Positions 1 through 9,278 are shown, numbered from the stretch's first letter. The stretch is DNA of 64,000 nt from Rhodothalassiaceae bacterium (GCA_026004935.1 BPKC01000001.1:2055281-2119280), one strand, 5' to 3'. Numbers and translations are program-made. Notes: a model not told the origin generated them from the sequence alone.

Positions 1-108
1 GGTCGCGTCGCAATCCTCCGTCGCCGACGCCGGGCCCTGCGCGAGCACCTGACCGATCACGGCCAGCATGCCCGCACAGATCAGCCTGCGGCTGAAGTCC
101 GCCCCCAT
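1..108 (-). CDS. Secreted protein, 5' part only
   Basis: The first 36 codons of a minus-strand gene are present; the rest lies beyond the window. The ATG ends at base 108. The N-terminus has a basic patch (Arg7-Arg8), a hydrophobic core of about 15 residues and Ala-Ser-Ala at 27-29, which fits a Sec signal peptide cleaved before Thr30-Glu-Asp. The protein is therefore probably periplasmic or secreted. A perfect CtrA-type box lies about 95 bp upstream (202-217). Nothing visible allows a function to be named. Confidence 0.6.
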   Translation of the reverse strand, partial: MGADFSRRLICAGMLAVIGQVLAQGPASATEDCDAT

Positions 109-201
109 GACCGTCCCCTCGCCTCGCTCCGCTCCCTGTCGACGCCCCTGCCGAAAATATCCGGATCAACCGGTCCCGGCTCCTGCTCTAGAAGGTTCCG
201 G

Positions 202-217
202 TTAAGTCGCGGTTAAC
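202..217 (-). promoter_or_regulatory. CtrA-type box (perfect TTAA-N7-TTAAC)
   Basis: TTAA at 202-205, seven bases, then TTAAC at 213-217. This is an exact match to the binding consensus of the alphaproteobacterial cell-cycle regulator CtrA, in DNA where TTAA is rare. It lies about 95 bp upstream of the start of the secreted-protein gene at 108. Three one-mismatch relatives lie at a similar distance from other starts (11520, 17137, 30833). Binding is inferred, not shown. Confidence 0.55.
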
Positions 218-368
218 GCTGAAGAACCAGATCTGCGTCATGCAATGCGCATTTTTTCGCCGTTTGATTTACATTCATCTTCCCGCTCTTTTCAAGGTTG
301 CATCCGTCACAAAGCCGGCGTGCCGCGTCCCAAGGGAGCGGCCGGGCGGGAAGAGCGAACCCGGCGTC

Positions 369-842
369 TCAACCGGCAAGGCGGGCGAGAGCGGCCTCGA
401 GGATCCTCTGCGCGGCGAGCTTGTCGACCACGCGGGCGCGCCGGGCGCGGGAGAGATCGGCGGTGCGGATCAGCTCTTCTTCCGTCTCCGCCGAGGTGAG
501 CGTCTCGTCGATGAAGCAGAGCGGCAGCGGCACGGCGACCACCAGGTCGCGCGCGAACTGGCGCACCGCCTGGGCCCGGCGGGTGAGCCGGCCGTCGTCA
601 CCCACCGGCAGGCCGCAGACGAAGCCCTTCACCTCCCATTCCGCGACGATCCGGCCGATCGCCTCGAGGTCGGCCTTCAGCCGGCTGCGGTGGACGGTAT
701 CGAGCGCCGTGGCGACCCGCCAGGCGGGATCCGAGATCGCAAGCCCGATCCGCCGGCGCCCGACATCCAGCCCCAGCAGCCGCGCCGGCGGCCGCAGCAG
801 CCGCCGGAACCGCTCGAGCGGGAGGATGAGATCACCCGCCAC
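369..842 (-). CDS. ruvX: Holliday junction resolvase-like RuvX/YqgF
   Basis: A 157-residue protein of the YqgF/RuvX RNase H-fold family, linked to pre-16S rRNA 5' maturation and proposed to act as a Holliday junction resolvase. Family motifs are visible: the first catalytic Asp in LGLDVGRRRIGLAISD, the CGLPVG strand, and the IDETLTS motif with a conserved acidic residue near the C-terminus. Length is normal. I place the start at the GTG at 842, which overlaps the stop of the upstream DUF3089 gene by 11 bp; an open frame continues further upstream but lies inside that gene. The overlap suggests coupled translation. Confidence 0.88.
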   Translation of the reverse strand: MAGDLILPLERFRRLLRPPARLLGLDVGRRRIGLAISDPAWRVATALDTVHRSRLKADLEAIGRIVAEWEVKGFVCGLPVGDDGRLTRRAQAVRQFARDLVVAVPLPLCFIDETLTSAETEEELIRTADLSRARRARVVDKLAAQRILEAALARLAG

Positions 843-1992
843 CGGCCACAGGCTCCCCGCCCGTGCCGTGGCTCCTGCGCCAGGCGGCCGTGCGCCGGGC
901 GACATCGGCGCGCACGTCCATCCAGAACAGCGGAATGTCCCAGACATGATAGTTGAGCCCGGGCATGCGGAACTGGGCGAAGTCGCCTTCGGGCGCGGGA
1001 TCGAGCCACAGCACGCCCGGCTCCCCGCAGCGCGCGGCGACCAGGTTCGGAATCGGCGCTGCGAGCGGCGCATCCGGCCGCGGCGGGATGAGGATGGCGC
1101 CCCTGTGGGCCGCGCGCGGGGCCGGGGCCCCGTTCATGCGTCCCGTGACGGGGTTGACGCACAGCATGCGGTCGCCGGCGCGCGAGCGCCCCGACAGCCC
1201 CGGGACCTTGCGCATCGCCTCGACCACCATCTCCGGATCGCCGCCCTGGCCGAAGCTCTGCCAGGACAGCACGCAGCCGGTATCCTCGGGCTCGGAACAA
1301 GGCGGGATCGCGACCGCGCCGAGATCCTCGGCCACCCCGATCGGCCAGCCGACGAGCCAGGCGGCCACCAGCCGCGACCGCAGCGCCGGATCCGCAAGCC
1401 GCTCCGCCACCAGTCTCAGCCCCAGCAGCGCGCCCTGGGAATGGCCGGCGATGACGAAGGGCGCATCGCCGCCGATGCGCGCCAGAAAGGCGTCGAAGGC
1501 GGCCGCGACGTCGCGGTAGGCGAGATCGAGCGCCCGGAAGCTGTCGGCATTGGCGGCGAGAAAGGCCCCGAAGGCCGCCTGCCGGTATTTCGGCGCATGG
1601 ACCGGCCCGGCGCTCGTGAAGGCGGTGGCCAGGGCTTTGAGCACATTGCCGCGGATGAAGGCGGCCTGGGGATCGTCAAGCGGCGCATTCCAGTGGCCGG
1701 TGCCGAAATAGGTGGTGGGGTGGATGAAGAAGACGGGCACCCCCGCATCCGCCGCCGGCACGCCCTCGGGGAGGGCGTCGGCGGGATCCTCCAGCTCCGG
1801 CAGCGCGGCCCAGGCCGCGGCTTCGGCATAGTCGGGCGGCGGCGGCACGGGCAGCGCGTCATAGGGCACGGTGATCTTCGTGCGCTGCAGCGCCATCCAC
1901 TGGATTTCGTCCCAGTAGATCTTGACCACGGCGAGTGTCGCGATCAGCGCGAAGACGAGCCCCGCGATCGCGTAGATGAACCGGCGTGCCAT
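832..1992 (-). CDS. DUF3089 alpha/beta-hydrolase-like membrane-anchored protein
   Basis: A 386-residue protein with one N-terminal membrane segment (about residues 5-25), followed by an alpha/beta-hydrolase-like domain. The nucleophile elbow is GHSQG with Ser185, and the FFIHPTTY motif near residue 88 is typical of DUF3089 proteins, which are common in alphaproteobacteria. The domain probably faces the periplasm. The substrate is unknown. I chose ATG 1992 because the membrane segment follows at once; an upstream in-frame ATG at 2109 would add 39 Arg-rich residues and is unlikely. It lies directly upstream of ruvX, overlapping it by 11 bp, and is divergent from gatC. Confidence 0.8.
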   Translation of the reverse strand: MARRFIYAIAGLVFALIATLAVVKIYWDEIQWMALQRTKITVPYDALPVPPPPDYAEAAAWAALPELEDPADALPEGVPAADAGVPVFFIHPTTYFGTGHWNAPLDDPQAAFIRGNVLKALATAFTSAGPVHAPKYRQAAFGAFLAANADSFRALDLAYRDVAAAFDAFLARIGGDAPFVIAGHSQGALLGLRLVAERLADPALRSRLVAAWLVGWPIGVAEDLGAVAIPPCSEPEDTGCVLSWQSFGQGGDPEMVVEAMRKVPGLSGRSRAGDRMLCVNPVTGRMNGAPAPRAAHRGAILIPPRPDAPLAAPIPNLVAARCGEPGVLWLDPAPEGDFAQFRMPGLNYHVWDIPLFWMDVRADVARRTAAWRRSHGTGGEPVAGGG

Positions 1993-2117
1993 CGCCCCTG
2001 CCCTCCCTTCTCCGCCGCCCCGCGCCGCTTGATCGGGGCCGCGGGAATGTGTAACCGTCCGCGCCGCGTTCCGGCGGCGCCGCGGCGCGCCGAAATCATG
2101 AGGGATCAAGGCGGATC

Positions 2118-2405
2118 ATGTCCATAGACCGCGGCACGGTGACGAAGATCGCGCAGCTTGCGCGCATCCGCCTCGACGAGGACGAGGCGGCCCGGCTCGA
2201 AGGGGAGCTCAAGCGGATTCTCGACTGGGTGGCGGCGCTCCAGGCCGTGGACACGGAGGGCGTGGAGCCGCTGTCCAGCGTCGTCGGCACGCGGCTGCGC
2301 TGGCGCGCGGACGAGGTGACCGACGGCAATTGCCGCGAGGACATCCTCGCCAACGCGCCCGAGCGGGTCGACGGCTTCTTCGCCGTGCCCAAGGTGATCG
2401 AGTAG
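2118..2405 (+). CDS. gatC: Asp/Glu-tRNA amidotransferase subunit C
   Basis: A 95-residue GatC, the small subunit that clamps GatA to GatB in the GatCAB complex. The complex amidates Glu-tRNA(Gln) and/or Asp-tRNA(Asn), so bacteria lacking GlnRS or AsnRS can still load Gln or Asn. Family features are the N-terminal IAQLARIRLDEDE, the central ILDWV helix and the C-terminal RVDGFFAVPKVIE tail. It is followed nine bases later by gatA. Confidence 0.95.
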   Translation: MSIDRGTVTKIAQLARIRLDEDEAARLEGELKRILDWVAALQAVDTEGVEPLSSVVGTRLRWRADEVTDGNCREDILANAPERVDGFFAVPKVIE

Positions 2406-2414
2406 GACGCGGCG

Positions 2415-3902
2415 ATGACGGATCTGACGGAACTCGGCGTCGTCGAAGGCCGCGATCTTCTGCGCCGGCGCGAGATTTCGGCGCGGGAATGGACGGCGGC
2501 GCTCTTGGACGAGATCGCGGCCGCCGCCCCGCTCAACGCCTTCCTTGCGGTCGATGCGGAGCATGCGCTCCGGATGGCGGATGCCGCCGATGCCGCGCTC
2601 GCGCGCGGCGACGACCGGCTGCTCACCGGCGTGCCGATCGCGGTCAAGGACCTCTTCTGCACGAAGGGCCTGCGCACCACGGCCGGCTCGCGCATCCTCG
2701 AGAACTTCGTGCCGACCTATGAGAGCACGGTCACCGCCAATCTCTGGGCGGCGGGCGCGGTGATGCTGGGCAAGACCAACATGGACGAGTTCGCGATGGG
2801 CTCGTCCAACGAAAACAGCGCCTTCGGCCCCGTGCGTGGGCCCTGGCGCGACCGCGAGGGCCGGCCGCTCGTGCCCGGCGGTTCCTCGGGCGGCTCGGCG
2901 GCGGCGGTGGCGGCGCGCATCGCCCCGGCCGCGACCGCCAGCGACACCGGCGGCTCGATCCGCCAGCCGGCGGCCTTCACCGGCACCGTCGGCATCAAGC
3001 CGACCTACGGGCGCTGCTCGCGCTGGGGGATGGTCGCCTTCGCCTCCTCGCTGGACCAGGCGGGGCCCATCGCGCGCTCGGTCGCCGATGCGGCGCTCGT
3101 GTTGCAGGCGATGGCGGGCTTTGATGAGAGGGATTCGACCAGCGCGGAGGTGCCGGTGCCGGATCTGCTGGCGGCGCTGGAGCGCGGGGTCAAGGGGCTC
3201 GTCGTCGGCGTGCCGCGGGAATACCGCGCCGACGACATGCCGGCGGCGATCACCGCGATGTGGGAGGCGGGGATCGCCTGGCTGAAGGAGGCGGGCGCCG
3301 AGATCCGCGAGGTGAGCCTGCCGCATACGCAGGTGGCGCTGCCCACCTACTACATCATCGCCCCCGCCGAGGCGTCCTCCAATCTCGCGCGCTATGACGG
3401 CGTGCGCTACGGCCTGCGCGTGATGCCGCACGAGGACGCCTCGCTCACCGGGATGTACGAGGCGACCCGCGGCGCCGGCTTCGGCGCGGAGGTCAAGCGG
3501 CGCGTGATGATCGGCACCTATGTGCTCTCGGCGGGCTATTATGACGCCTATTATCTGAAGGCCCAGAAGGTGCGGGCGCTGATCAGGGCGGATTTCGACG
3601 CTGCCTTCCGGGAGGTCGACCTGCTGCTCACCCCGACGGCGCCGTCGGCGGCCTTCCCGCTGGGCGGGCGGCCCGATCCGATCGCGATGTATTACAACGA
3701 CGTCTTCACCGTGCCGGCCTCGCTGGCGGGGCTGCCGGCGATCTCGGTGCCGGCGGGCACCGACGAGGCGGGCCTGCCGCTGGGCCTTCAGCTCATCGCC
3801 CGGGCCTTCGACGAGGAAACCCTGGTGGCGGGCGCCCGCGTCATCGAACGCGCGGCCGCCTTCTCCGCCCGCCCCGAGCCCTGGTGGAAGCGGGAGGGCT
3901 GA
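2415..3902 (+). CDS. gatA: Asp/Glu-tRNA amidotransferase subunit A
   Basis: A 495-residue amidase-signature enzyme, the glutaminase subunit of GatCAB that releases ammonia for transamidation. The Lys-cisSer-Ser triad is visible: Lys78 in VPIAVKDLF, Ser157 in GGSSGGS and Ser181 in [10 protein letters not shown], spaced as in known GatA. Length is typical. It should be followed closely by gatB, but a 2.1-kb AT-rich stretch with an opposite-strand gene separates them. The C-terminal coding sequence is intact, so the insertion fell after the stop codon. Confidence 0.96.
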   Translation: MTDLTELGVVEGRDLLRRREISAREWTAALLDEIAAAAPLNAFLAVDAEHALRMADAADAALARGDDRLLTGVPIAVKDLFCTKGLRTTAGSRILENFVPTYESTVTANLWAAGAVMLGKTNMDEFAMGSSNENSAFGPVRGPWRDREGRPLVPGGSSGGSAAAVAARIAPAATASDTGGSIRQPAAFTGTVGIKPTYGRCSRWGMVAFASSLDQAGPIARSVADAALVLQAMAGFDERDSTSAEVPVPDLLAALERGVKGLVVGVPREYRADDMPAAITAMWEAGIAWLKEAGAEIREVSLPHTQVALPTYYIIAPAEASSNLARYDGVRYGLRVMPHEDASLTGMYEATRGAGFGAEVKRRVMIGTYVLSAGYYDAYYLKAQKVRALIRADFDAAFREVDLLLTPTAPSAAFPLGGRPDPIAMYYNDVFTVPASLAGLPAISVPAGTDEAGLPLGLQLIARAFDEETLVAGARVIERAAAFSARPEPWWKREG

Positions 3903-3950
3903 CCCTCTCACGCCCTTGTTCTCAGATTTTCCTTGTCCGCTTAAACTATA

Positions 3951-3977
3951 GTTGGCGGCACCAACGCCTCCTTTTTT
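3951..3977 (+). terminator. Possible weak terminator after gatA
   Basis: A 5-bp stem (GTTGG at 3951-3955, CCAAC at 3961-3965) with a five-base loop, a short gap and six Ts at 3972-3977. The stem is short, so efficiency is doubtful. A perfect 10-bp palindrome, AACTATAGTT (3944-3953), overlaps its left side and lies near where base composition turns AT-rich. Confidence 0.35.
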
Positions 3978-4006
3978 GTGGGACTTGCCGCAAAGATGTA
4001 ATGAAA

Positions 4007-6025
4007 TTAATCGTCGGTGAAAAAGCTTTTTCCAGAAATCCCCACTCTGTCAAAAAAGGCTTGGTTCCGTGCGTGCGCATCCTTCAGCAACGAATCCCAT
4101 CCTCGAAGCTCGATAAATCCTTGAAAGCCATCTCTCGGGTAATACACTCTTCCCTGCCCGTCTGCAGTCCTCTGCCATGTTGCAGTCCACTCGTCCATCT
4201 TTCCAATGATGTCGGCAACAACATAGCAATAAAAAATACTACTTTTCGTAATCGCAATCGGCCTTCCACGAATATCCTTCAGTTTCCCATTTTGCATTTT
4301 CGTAATATACTTATGTATTTGAAATTGCGGATTTTCTCCATCAGCATATTCCTCTCTCCCAGGTCTTTTAAATTCCACGAGCAATATCTTCGCATCATCA
4401 GCGGAGTGCCTAAGGCTATGCACATAATCAAATATCAAAATATCCGGCCGCGCCTTGTCTCCGCCTTCGGCCATTACTTTTTCCAACTCGATGTCCGAAC
4501 TGAAATATTCAGCAAATGCCAATCTTTCATCGACAATCCAAAGGTCATGTGATGCAGGACTCAGTTCAGTGTAGTCCACCCCCGGCCCGGAAGCGATCTT
4601 CATCGGGCAAATAATGGAGTGTAATGTTTTTTCAACATGATATGACCAATCACCAGACGTTTGCACAACCTTCTGGATTAATATCCGCAATAGATCCAGA
4701 ATTACTTTTCTCCTAACAACGTACTCAGCTAAACTCCTCTGCTCTTCGGATTGAATACTCTCTTTCGCCCGAGCCAGTGCCAATTCAAAATCTTTAAAAT
4801 TAAAAGCACCGCGTTTTAAACAATCTAGAACTTCTTTAATTTCTTCAAATTGTCTTTTATTCCTCCGGTATCTCTCTCTTGAAAGGTGTCCGTAAATCGC
4901 GTCTTCGTCAAGCTCACCCGTTGGTATTTTGTTTCTTAACTCATCTGGATGTGCGAAAGCGACCGATGGATAGGTCTCTGTAATATTTTTAATTATTTTA
5001 TTTTGTTTATTTTTTAACATTTCCAATGGTTCCGCAAGAAATTTCGCAATCTCCTGCATACAATACTCATTAATAATATGTTCGATAACTCTTTCTCCAA
5101 ATAAAAAAGCTGTTCGCTCTTGATTTACATTTTGATCCATATACGCTCCAGTCAATATTGCATGAAACACCCTATCACTATTTTGACCAAACACCTTCAA
5201 TCCCAATTTCGCGTCAATACAATGCGAGTGCACAGTCCTATCGTGAGCCACAAAATGCACGAAATTTGACCCCTTAAGATCAGAACTGGCTATCCTATCA
5301 CATTCCATGAGCGTCAATTCTAAAATACCATATTTATCGGTGGTTATCTTAATATTTCTTTCGTCACGCTTTATTATGTTGTTGATCTCGCTTGGATATT
5401 CTCGCTCATCGCCGTTGACATTTACAATTATTTTCGGCGAACGACCGCTGATAAAAGTAGGTAGGAAATGTGAAGTGATATGTTGAGATATATATTCTTT
5501 TCGACCTGGAAATTTTTCTCGATATTTTGGGTGCCGAAGACCATAAAATTGGATTTTAAACCCAGTTTCTGACGCGCTTGGCTGCTCTATTACTTTTTCA
5601 TCTTTTATCTGATCCATTTGATCTAGTACAAATCGAAATTTTCTGAGCTTAAGTGAACCGTCCTTTTGAAAAACCGATTCGATCTCTATATTTTCAAAGC
5701 AGTCTAGCCACAATAAACGTCCAATTCCTTTTCCGCCAATTGCAATCTTATTGTCGGTATCTGTCGTCAGAAATGCTTCCCAATTTTTTTCGTTTAGACC
5801 AATTCCATTATCGGTAACTGTCGCGGACACGCTATCTTTTCTTCTCTTTGTCGATATTTCTACATTGATACGTCCTTTCTCAGACACCTCGTCGCCAAAT
5901 TTTTCTTGAGTGGAGTGAATCGCATTGCTAATAGCTTCAAATAAAGGTTGCAATGCGCCTGCAACATTTGTTGGCTTTGGGAGTCGTTCGATTCGCTTTA
6001 CGATATTTGATCGCAGTGCAGTCAT
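4007..6025 (-). CDS. GHKL ATPase with C-terminal PD-(D/E)XK-like nuclease domain
   Basis: A 672-residue protein in a strikingly AT-rich stretch. Residues 20-120 are a GHKL (Hsp90/MutL/GyrB-type) ATPase: N-box EAISNAIHS with Glu30 and Asn34, G1 box DNGIG at 72-76, and glycine-rich G2 box GGKGIG at 97-102. About 150-310 resembles a MutL/MORC-like transducer. About 330-450 is helical and charged. About 490-600 carries a candidate nuclease core: LWIVDERLAF, Pro-Asp at 527-528 and EFK at 551-553, a PD-(D/E)XK pattern. No signal peptide or membrane segment is seen. Start: ATG 6025 behind AGGAGAG. Known relatives of this general plan occur in restriction and phage-defence loci, so a DNA-sensing, cleaving role is likely but inferred. 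It stands alone, convergent with gatA and divergent from gatB, and its base and codon use differ sharply from all neighbours, which suggests horizontal transfer. Confidence 0.8.
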   Translation of the reverse strand: MTALRSNIVKRIERLPKPTNVAGALQPLFEAISNAIHSTQEKFGDEVSEKGRINVEISTKRRKDSVSATVTDNGIGLNEKNWEAFLTTDTDNKIAIGGKGIGRLLWLDCFENIEIESVFQKDGSLKLRKFRFVLDQMDQIKDEKVIEQPSASETGFKIQFYGLRHPKYREKFPGRKEYISQHITSHFLPTFISGRSPKIIVNVNGDEREYPSEINNIIKRDERNIKITTDKYGILELTLMECDRIASSDLKGSNFVHFVAHDRTVHSHCIDAKLGLKVFGQNSDRVFHAILTGAYMDQNVNQERTAFLFGERVIEHIINEYCMQEIAKFLAEPLEMLKNKQNKIIKNITETYPSVAFAHPDELRNKIPTGELDEDAIYGHLSRERYRRNKRQFEEIKEVLDCLKRGAFNFKDFELALARAKESIQSEEQRSLAEYVVRRKVILDLLRILIQKVVQTSGDWSYHVEKTLHSIICPMKIASGPGVDYTELSPASHDLWIVDERLAFAEYFSSDIELEKVMAEGGDKARPDILIFDYVHSLRHSADDAKILLVEFKRPGREEYADGENPQFQIHKYITKMQNGKLKDIRGRPIAITKSSIFYCYVVADIIGKMDEWTATWQRTADGQGRVYYPRDGFQGFIELRGWDSLLKDAHARNQAFFDRVGISGKSFFTDD

Positions 6026-6355
6026 CGCACCACGCTCTCCTTTGTTGGCCCCTTAATAGCAATACCATAACTTTTTTGCGACCGCGGCTGCAACCCTCAC
6101 CAGGGATACGAGAAGGTCGGCCCGTGCCATCGATCACCCTCTACCTCGTTGGCTGGCAGGCTTTATCCGCCCTTCGCCCATGCGGACATGAGATCATCTT
6201 GGCATGCTTTGCGGCCTCCCGCAACTGGCCGCCTTGCGGTGTCGTGGCGGGCGGGCTATGGAACGGCGGCCGCATCGGGAGCCGCGTTGGCGCTTGCGTT
6301 CTGCGGGCGGATGGTGTGGTCGTGTTGCCGTCAGCGGATCGGAGATCGGTCGGCC
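6026..6355. other. Gap between GHKL-nuclease gene and gatB
   Basis: 330 bases. The first ~60 belong to the AT-rich island and hold the possible promoter of the minus-strand gene. The remainder is GC-rich and open in the gatB frame, but the translated residues do not resemble GatB or any family I recognise, so I treat it as leader or leftover intergenic sequence. No integrase, tRNA end or direct repeat is evident. Confidence 0.5.
6064..6093 (-). promoter_or_regulatory. Possible promoter of the GHKL-nuclease gene
   Basis: On the minus strand, TTGCAG (6093-6088) and TATGGT (6069-6064) are 18 bp apart, about 40 bp upstream of the ATG at 6025. They lie in the last AT-rich bases before GC-rich DNA resumes. 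The match to a sigma-70 promoter is moderate. Confidence 0.35.
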
Positions 6356-7843
6356 ATGGGTGCATACGTGATCGAAGGGGCGAGCGGGCCGTGGGAGATC
6401 GTCGTGGGCATGGAGGTGCATGCCCAGGTGATCTCGCGCGCCAAGCTGTTCTCGGGGGCGGCCACCGACTTCGGCGCCGAGCCGAACACCCAGGTCAGCC
6501 TCGTGGATGCGGCGATGCCGGGCATGCTGCCGGTCGTCAACCGCGCATGCATCTTCCAGGCGGTGCGCACGGGGCTGGCGCTCAACGCGCGGATCAACAA
6601 GTGGTCGCGCTTCGACCGCAAGAACTATTTCTACCCGGATCTGCCCGCCGGCTATCAGATCAGCCAGTACAAACATCCCATCGTCGGCGAGGGCTTCGTC
6701 GAGATCACGCTTGCCGACGGCACGACGAAGAGGATCGGCATCGAGCGCCTGCACCTGGAGCAGGACGCGGGCAAGATGCTGCACGACCAGCATCCCCGCT
6801 GGTCGCTCGTCGATCTCAACCGCGCGGGCGTCGCGCTGATGGAGATCGTCTCCAGGCCCGACATCCGCTCGCCCGAGGAGGCCGGCGCCTATCTGCGCAA
6901 GCTGCGCACGCTGCTGCGCTACATCGGCTCCTGCGACGGCAACATGGAGCAGGGCTCGATGCGCGCCGACATCAACGTCTCGGTCCGCCGCCCGGGCGGG
7001 CCCTTCGGCACCCGCTGCGAGATCAAGAACGTCAATTCCGTGCGCTTCGTGATGGCGGCGATCGAATACGAGGCGCGCCGGCAGGTGGAGATCCTGGAGG
7101 CCGGCGGCGCGATCGAGCAGGAAACGCGGCTCTTCGACCCGAACCGGATGGAGACGCGCTCCATGCGCTCGAAGGAGGAGGCGCATGACTACCGCTATTT
7201 CCCGGATCCGGACCTGCTGCCGCTGGAGCTCGACGACGCCTTCATCGAAGAGGCGCGCGCGAGCCTGCCCGAGATGCCGGACGCCAAGCAGCACCGCTAC
7301 CAGGAGGAGTGGGGGCTGACGGCCTACAACGCCGCCACCATCGTCACCGAGCGCGAGGCGGCCGAGTATTTCGAGGCGGTGGTGGCGGCTCTTGCGAAGG
7401 CCACCGGCAGGCCGGAGGCGGAAGTCGCCAACCGGGCGGCAAACTGGGTGCTCGCCGATCTCTTCGGGCATCTGAACAAGGCCGGGCTTGCGATCACGGA
7501 AAGCCCCGTCAGCGCCGCACAGGGGGCGGAGCTGCTGGCGCTGGTCGACAAGGGCGCGATCTCGGGCCGGGTCGCCAAGGAAGTGTTCGAGGAGATGTTC
7601 GCCTCAGGCCGCGGCGCGGCCGAGATCGTCGAGGAGAAGGGGCTCACCCAGGTTTCCGACGAGGCGGCGCTCATCCCCGTCGTCGAGAAGGTGCTGGCCG
7701 ACAATCCGGCGCAGGTCGAGCAGTATCGCGGCGGCAAGACGAAGGTGATCGGGTTCTTCGTCGGCCAGGTGATGAAGGCGACTCGCGGGCAGGCGAACCC
7801 CGCGGTCGTCAACCGCCTGCTCAAGGAGCGGCTCGACGCCTGA
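6356..7843 (+). CDS. gatB: Asp/Glu-tRNA amidotransferase subunit B
   Basis: A 495-residue GatB, the subunit that binds the misacylated tRNA, activates the side-chain carboxylate and receives ammonia from GatA. Family hallmarks are [12 protein letters not shown] at the start, the [13 protein letters not shown] motif, [17 protein letters not shown], and the C-terminal YqeY-like helical tail ending in [13 protein letters not shown]. The frame stays open upstream to 6149, but ATG 6356 (MGAYVIEG) gives normal length and places the conserved core about a dozen residues in. It is separated from gatA by an AT-rich insert, so it probably needs its own promoter. Confidence 0.95.
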   Translation: MGAYVIEGASGPWEIVVGMEVHAQVISRAKLFSGAATDFGAEPNTQVSLVDAAMPGMLPVVNRACIFQAVRTGLALNARINKWSRFDRKNYFYPDLPAGYQISQYKHPIVGEGFVEITLADGTTKRIGIERLHLEQDAGKMLHDQHPRWSLVDLNRAGVALMEIVSRPDIRSPEEAGAYLRKLRTLLRYIGSCDGNMEQGSMRADINVSVRRPGGPFGTRCEIKNVNSVRFVMAAIEYEARRQVEILEAGGAIEQETRLFDPNRMETRSMRSKEEAHDYRYFPDPDLLPLELDDAFIEEARASLPEMPDAKQHRYQEEWGLTAYNAATIVTEREAAEYFEAVVAALAKATGRPEAEVANRAANWVLADLFGHLNKAGLAITESPVSAAQGAELLALVDKGAISGRVAKEVFEEMFASGRGAAEIVEEKGLTQVSDEAALIPVVEKVLADNPAQVEQYRGGKTKVIGFFVGQVMKATRGQANPAVVNRLLKERLDA

Positions 7844-7860
7844 TCCCGCTCCCCCTGCCC

Positions 7861-7900
7861 GCGCCGGCCCGGTTTGCGCACCGCGCGCCGAAGCCGGCGC
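7861..7900. repeat. Inverted repeat between convergent gatB and mlaC-like genes
   Basis: Perfect 8-bp arms GCGCCGGC (7861-7868) and GCCGGCGC (7893-7900) lie in the 78-bp gap between two converging genes. It could help transcription end in both directions, but there is no T-run, so this is only a suggestion. Confidence 0.3.
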
Positions 7901-7921
7901 AGACGGGGCCGCGGACACCCG

Positions 7922-8644
7922 CTACTGGCTTGCCCCCTTGTCGCGGGCGGCGCGCTCGGCCTCGAGCGCCGCGTCCTTGGCGGCGAGCTCGGCGGCGCCC
8001 TTGCGCAGCTCCTCGAGCAGCCCTTCGATGCCGGACTTTTCGATCAGCGCCGCGAATTCGTCGCGCTGGGAGATCACCATCGAGATCCCCTCCACCTTGA
8101 CGTCGACGATCCTGAAGCCGTCCTTCGTCTTGCGCACGCGCCAGTCGGCGGCCAGCGGCTCCGCGCCGGGCCTGACCAGCGTGGTGCGGACGAAGACGTC
8201 GCGCGTGCCGGCCGGCACCGCCTCGCCGATCTCGATGGTCTGGTTGCTGTATTCCCCGATCCGGTTCGCGAACTTGTTCACGACGTAGTCCGGAAACAGC
8301 CGCATGTATTCGTCATACTGCTCGCGGGTCATCTGGCGGGCGAAGCGGCCGAGGGAGATCTTCGCGAGGAAATCGACGTCGAAGCCCTCGAACAGCAGGT
8401 CGCGGAAGCCCTTCTCGCGCTCGAGCTGGGTGCGCGTCGGATCGCGCCAGATCGCCATCGCGCGGTCGGCGAGATCGGTGATGAAGGCCTTCGCGCCTTC
8501 CGGATCCTGCGCCGCGCTCTCCTGCGCCCGCGCGACGCCCGAGACAGCCCCGAGCAGCAGCATCGCCGTCAACAGGATGAGACGCATGCCCGTCGGCGGC
8601 AGGGGCCGGCATTTACGATGCGTCTTCAAATGCGTTCCGGTCAT
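7922..8644 (-). CDS. MlaC/Ttg2D-like phospholipid-binding protein
   Basis: A 240-residue secreted protein of the MlaC/Ttg2 (toluene tolerance) family, which ferries phospholipids across the periplasm between the outer membrane and the MlaFEDB transporter. A hydrophobic signal segment (ILLTAMLLLGAVSG) ends in Ala-Arg-Ala before QESAA. The mature part has family features such as the FRDLL..DVDFLAKISLGRF region and VDVKVEGISMVISQRDEF. ATG 8644 has a good ribosome site (GAGCGAGGA), so I use it; ATG 8587 would begin directly at the signal peptide but has no clear site. The C-terminus is a charged helix. It lies 20 bp after the cytochrome c gene. No mlaFED genes are in the window. Confidence 0.82.
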   Translation of the reverse strand: MTGTHLKTHRKCRPLPPTGMRLILLTAMLLLGAVSGVARAQESAAQDPEGAKAFITDLADRAMAIWRDPTRTQLEREKGFRDLLFEGFDVDFLAKISLGRFARQMTREQYDEYMRLFPDYVVNKFANRIGEYSNQTIEIGEAVPAGTRDVFVRTTLVRPGAEPLAADWRVRKTKDGFRIVDVKVEGISMVISQRDEFAALIEKSGIEGLLEELRKGAAELAAKDAALEAERAARDKGASQ

Positions 8645-8664
8645 GTGCGGGGATCCTCGCTCTC

Positions 8665-9141
8665 TCATTTCTCTTCGGCTTCTAGCCTGTCCTGGACGCG
8701 GCGCAAATAGGCGATGAGGTCGGCGCGGTCCTGCGCGCTGCGCACGCCGGCGAACGGCATCCGGTTGCCGGGCAGGAATCCCGCCGGATCCTTCAGCCAG
8801 GCGTCCAGCCGCTCCTCGGTCCAGATGAAACCGGCGTTCTTGAGCGCCGCGGAATAGCCGGCATAGCCCGGCGCGCTGCCGGCGCGCCGCCCGAACAGGC
8901 GTCCCAGATCGGGGCCGAGGAGCGGCGGGGCGTCCGGTGACAGTCGATGGCAGCCCTGGCAGCGGTAGAAGACCTTGCGTCCGCGCTCCGGATCTCCCTG
9001 CGCGGAGAGCGTGCGCGGCACCTCGGACCGCGCGGTGCCGCCGCCGGCATCCTGGGCAGCGGCCGGCGCAGGCATTTGGACGGCGCACATGCCCAGACCG
9101 CACAAGATGCTCCACGCCGCGATCCCGGAGCTTGCCCGCAT
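8665..9141 (-). CDS. Class I c-type cytochrome, periplasmic
   Basis: A 158-residue protein with a signal peptide (hydrophobic segment at about 7-22, Ala-Ala-Ala-Gln at 27-30) and one haem-binding CQGCH motif at 61-65. The likely sixth ligand is Met in NRMPFAGV, followed by the C-terminal helix of class I cytochromes (ADLIAYLRR). The pattern matches cytochrome c2/c550-type electron carriers. ATG 9141 is preferred over ATG 9147 because GAGG lies six bases before it. The partner oxidase or reductase is not in the window. The mlaC-like gene follows by 20 bp. Confidence 0.85.
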   Translation of the reverse strand: MRASSGIAAWSILCGLGMCAVQMPAPAAAQDAGGGTARSEVPRTLSAQGDPERGRKVFYRCQGCHRLSPDAPPLLGPDLGRLFGRRAGSAPGYAGYSAALKNAGFIWTEERLDAWLKDPAGFLPGNRMPFAGVRSAQDRADLIAYLRRVQDRLEAEEK

Positions 9142-9278
9142 GAACATCCTCGCCGCCGCCGTCTTACGCCGCCTGCACCAGCTGCACGACGCGCGGCACG
9201 CCTTCTGGCGCATGGCCGCTGAACACCCGCTGAACCCGGAGCGTCCGCATGCCGGCCCTTCTCGCGCCGGCAGGGCCG

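Noticed and set aside
3903..6355. Prophage or integrative element between gatA and gatB
   Set aside because: There is only one gene and no integrase, attachment repeat or structural gene. A simple single-gene acquisition explains it better.
6149..6355. N-terminal extension of GatB from the open frame upstream
   Set aside because: The residues do not fit GatB, whose conserved core starts right after ATG 6356; the extension runs into the spacer region.
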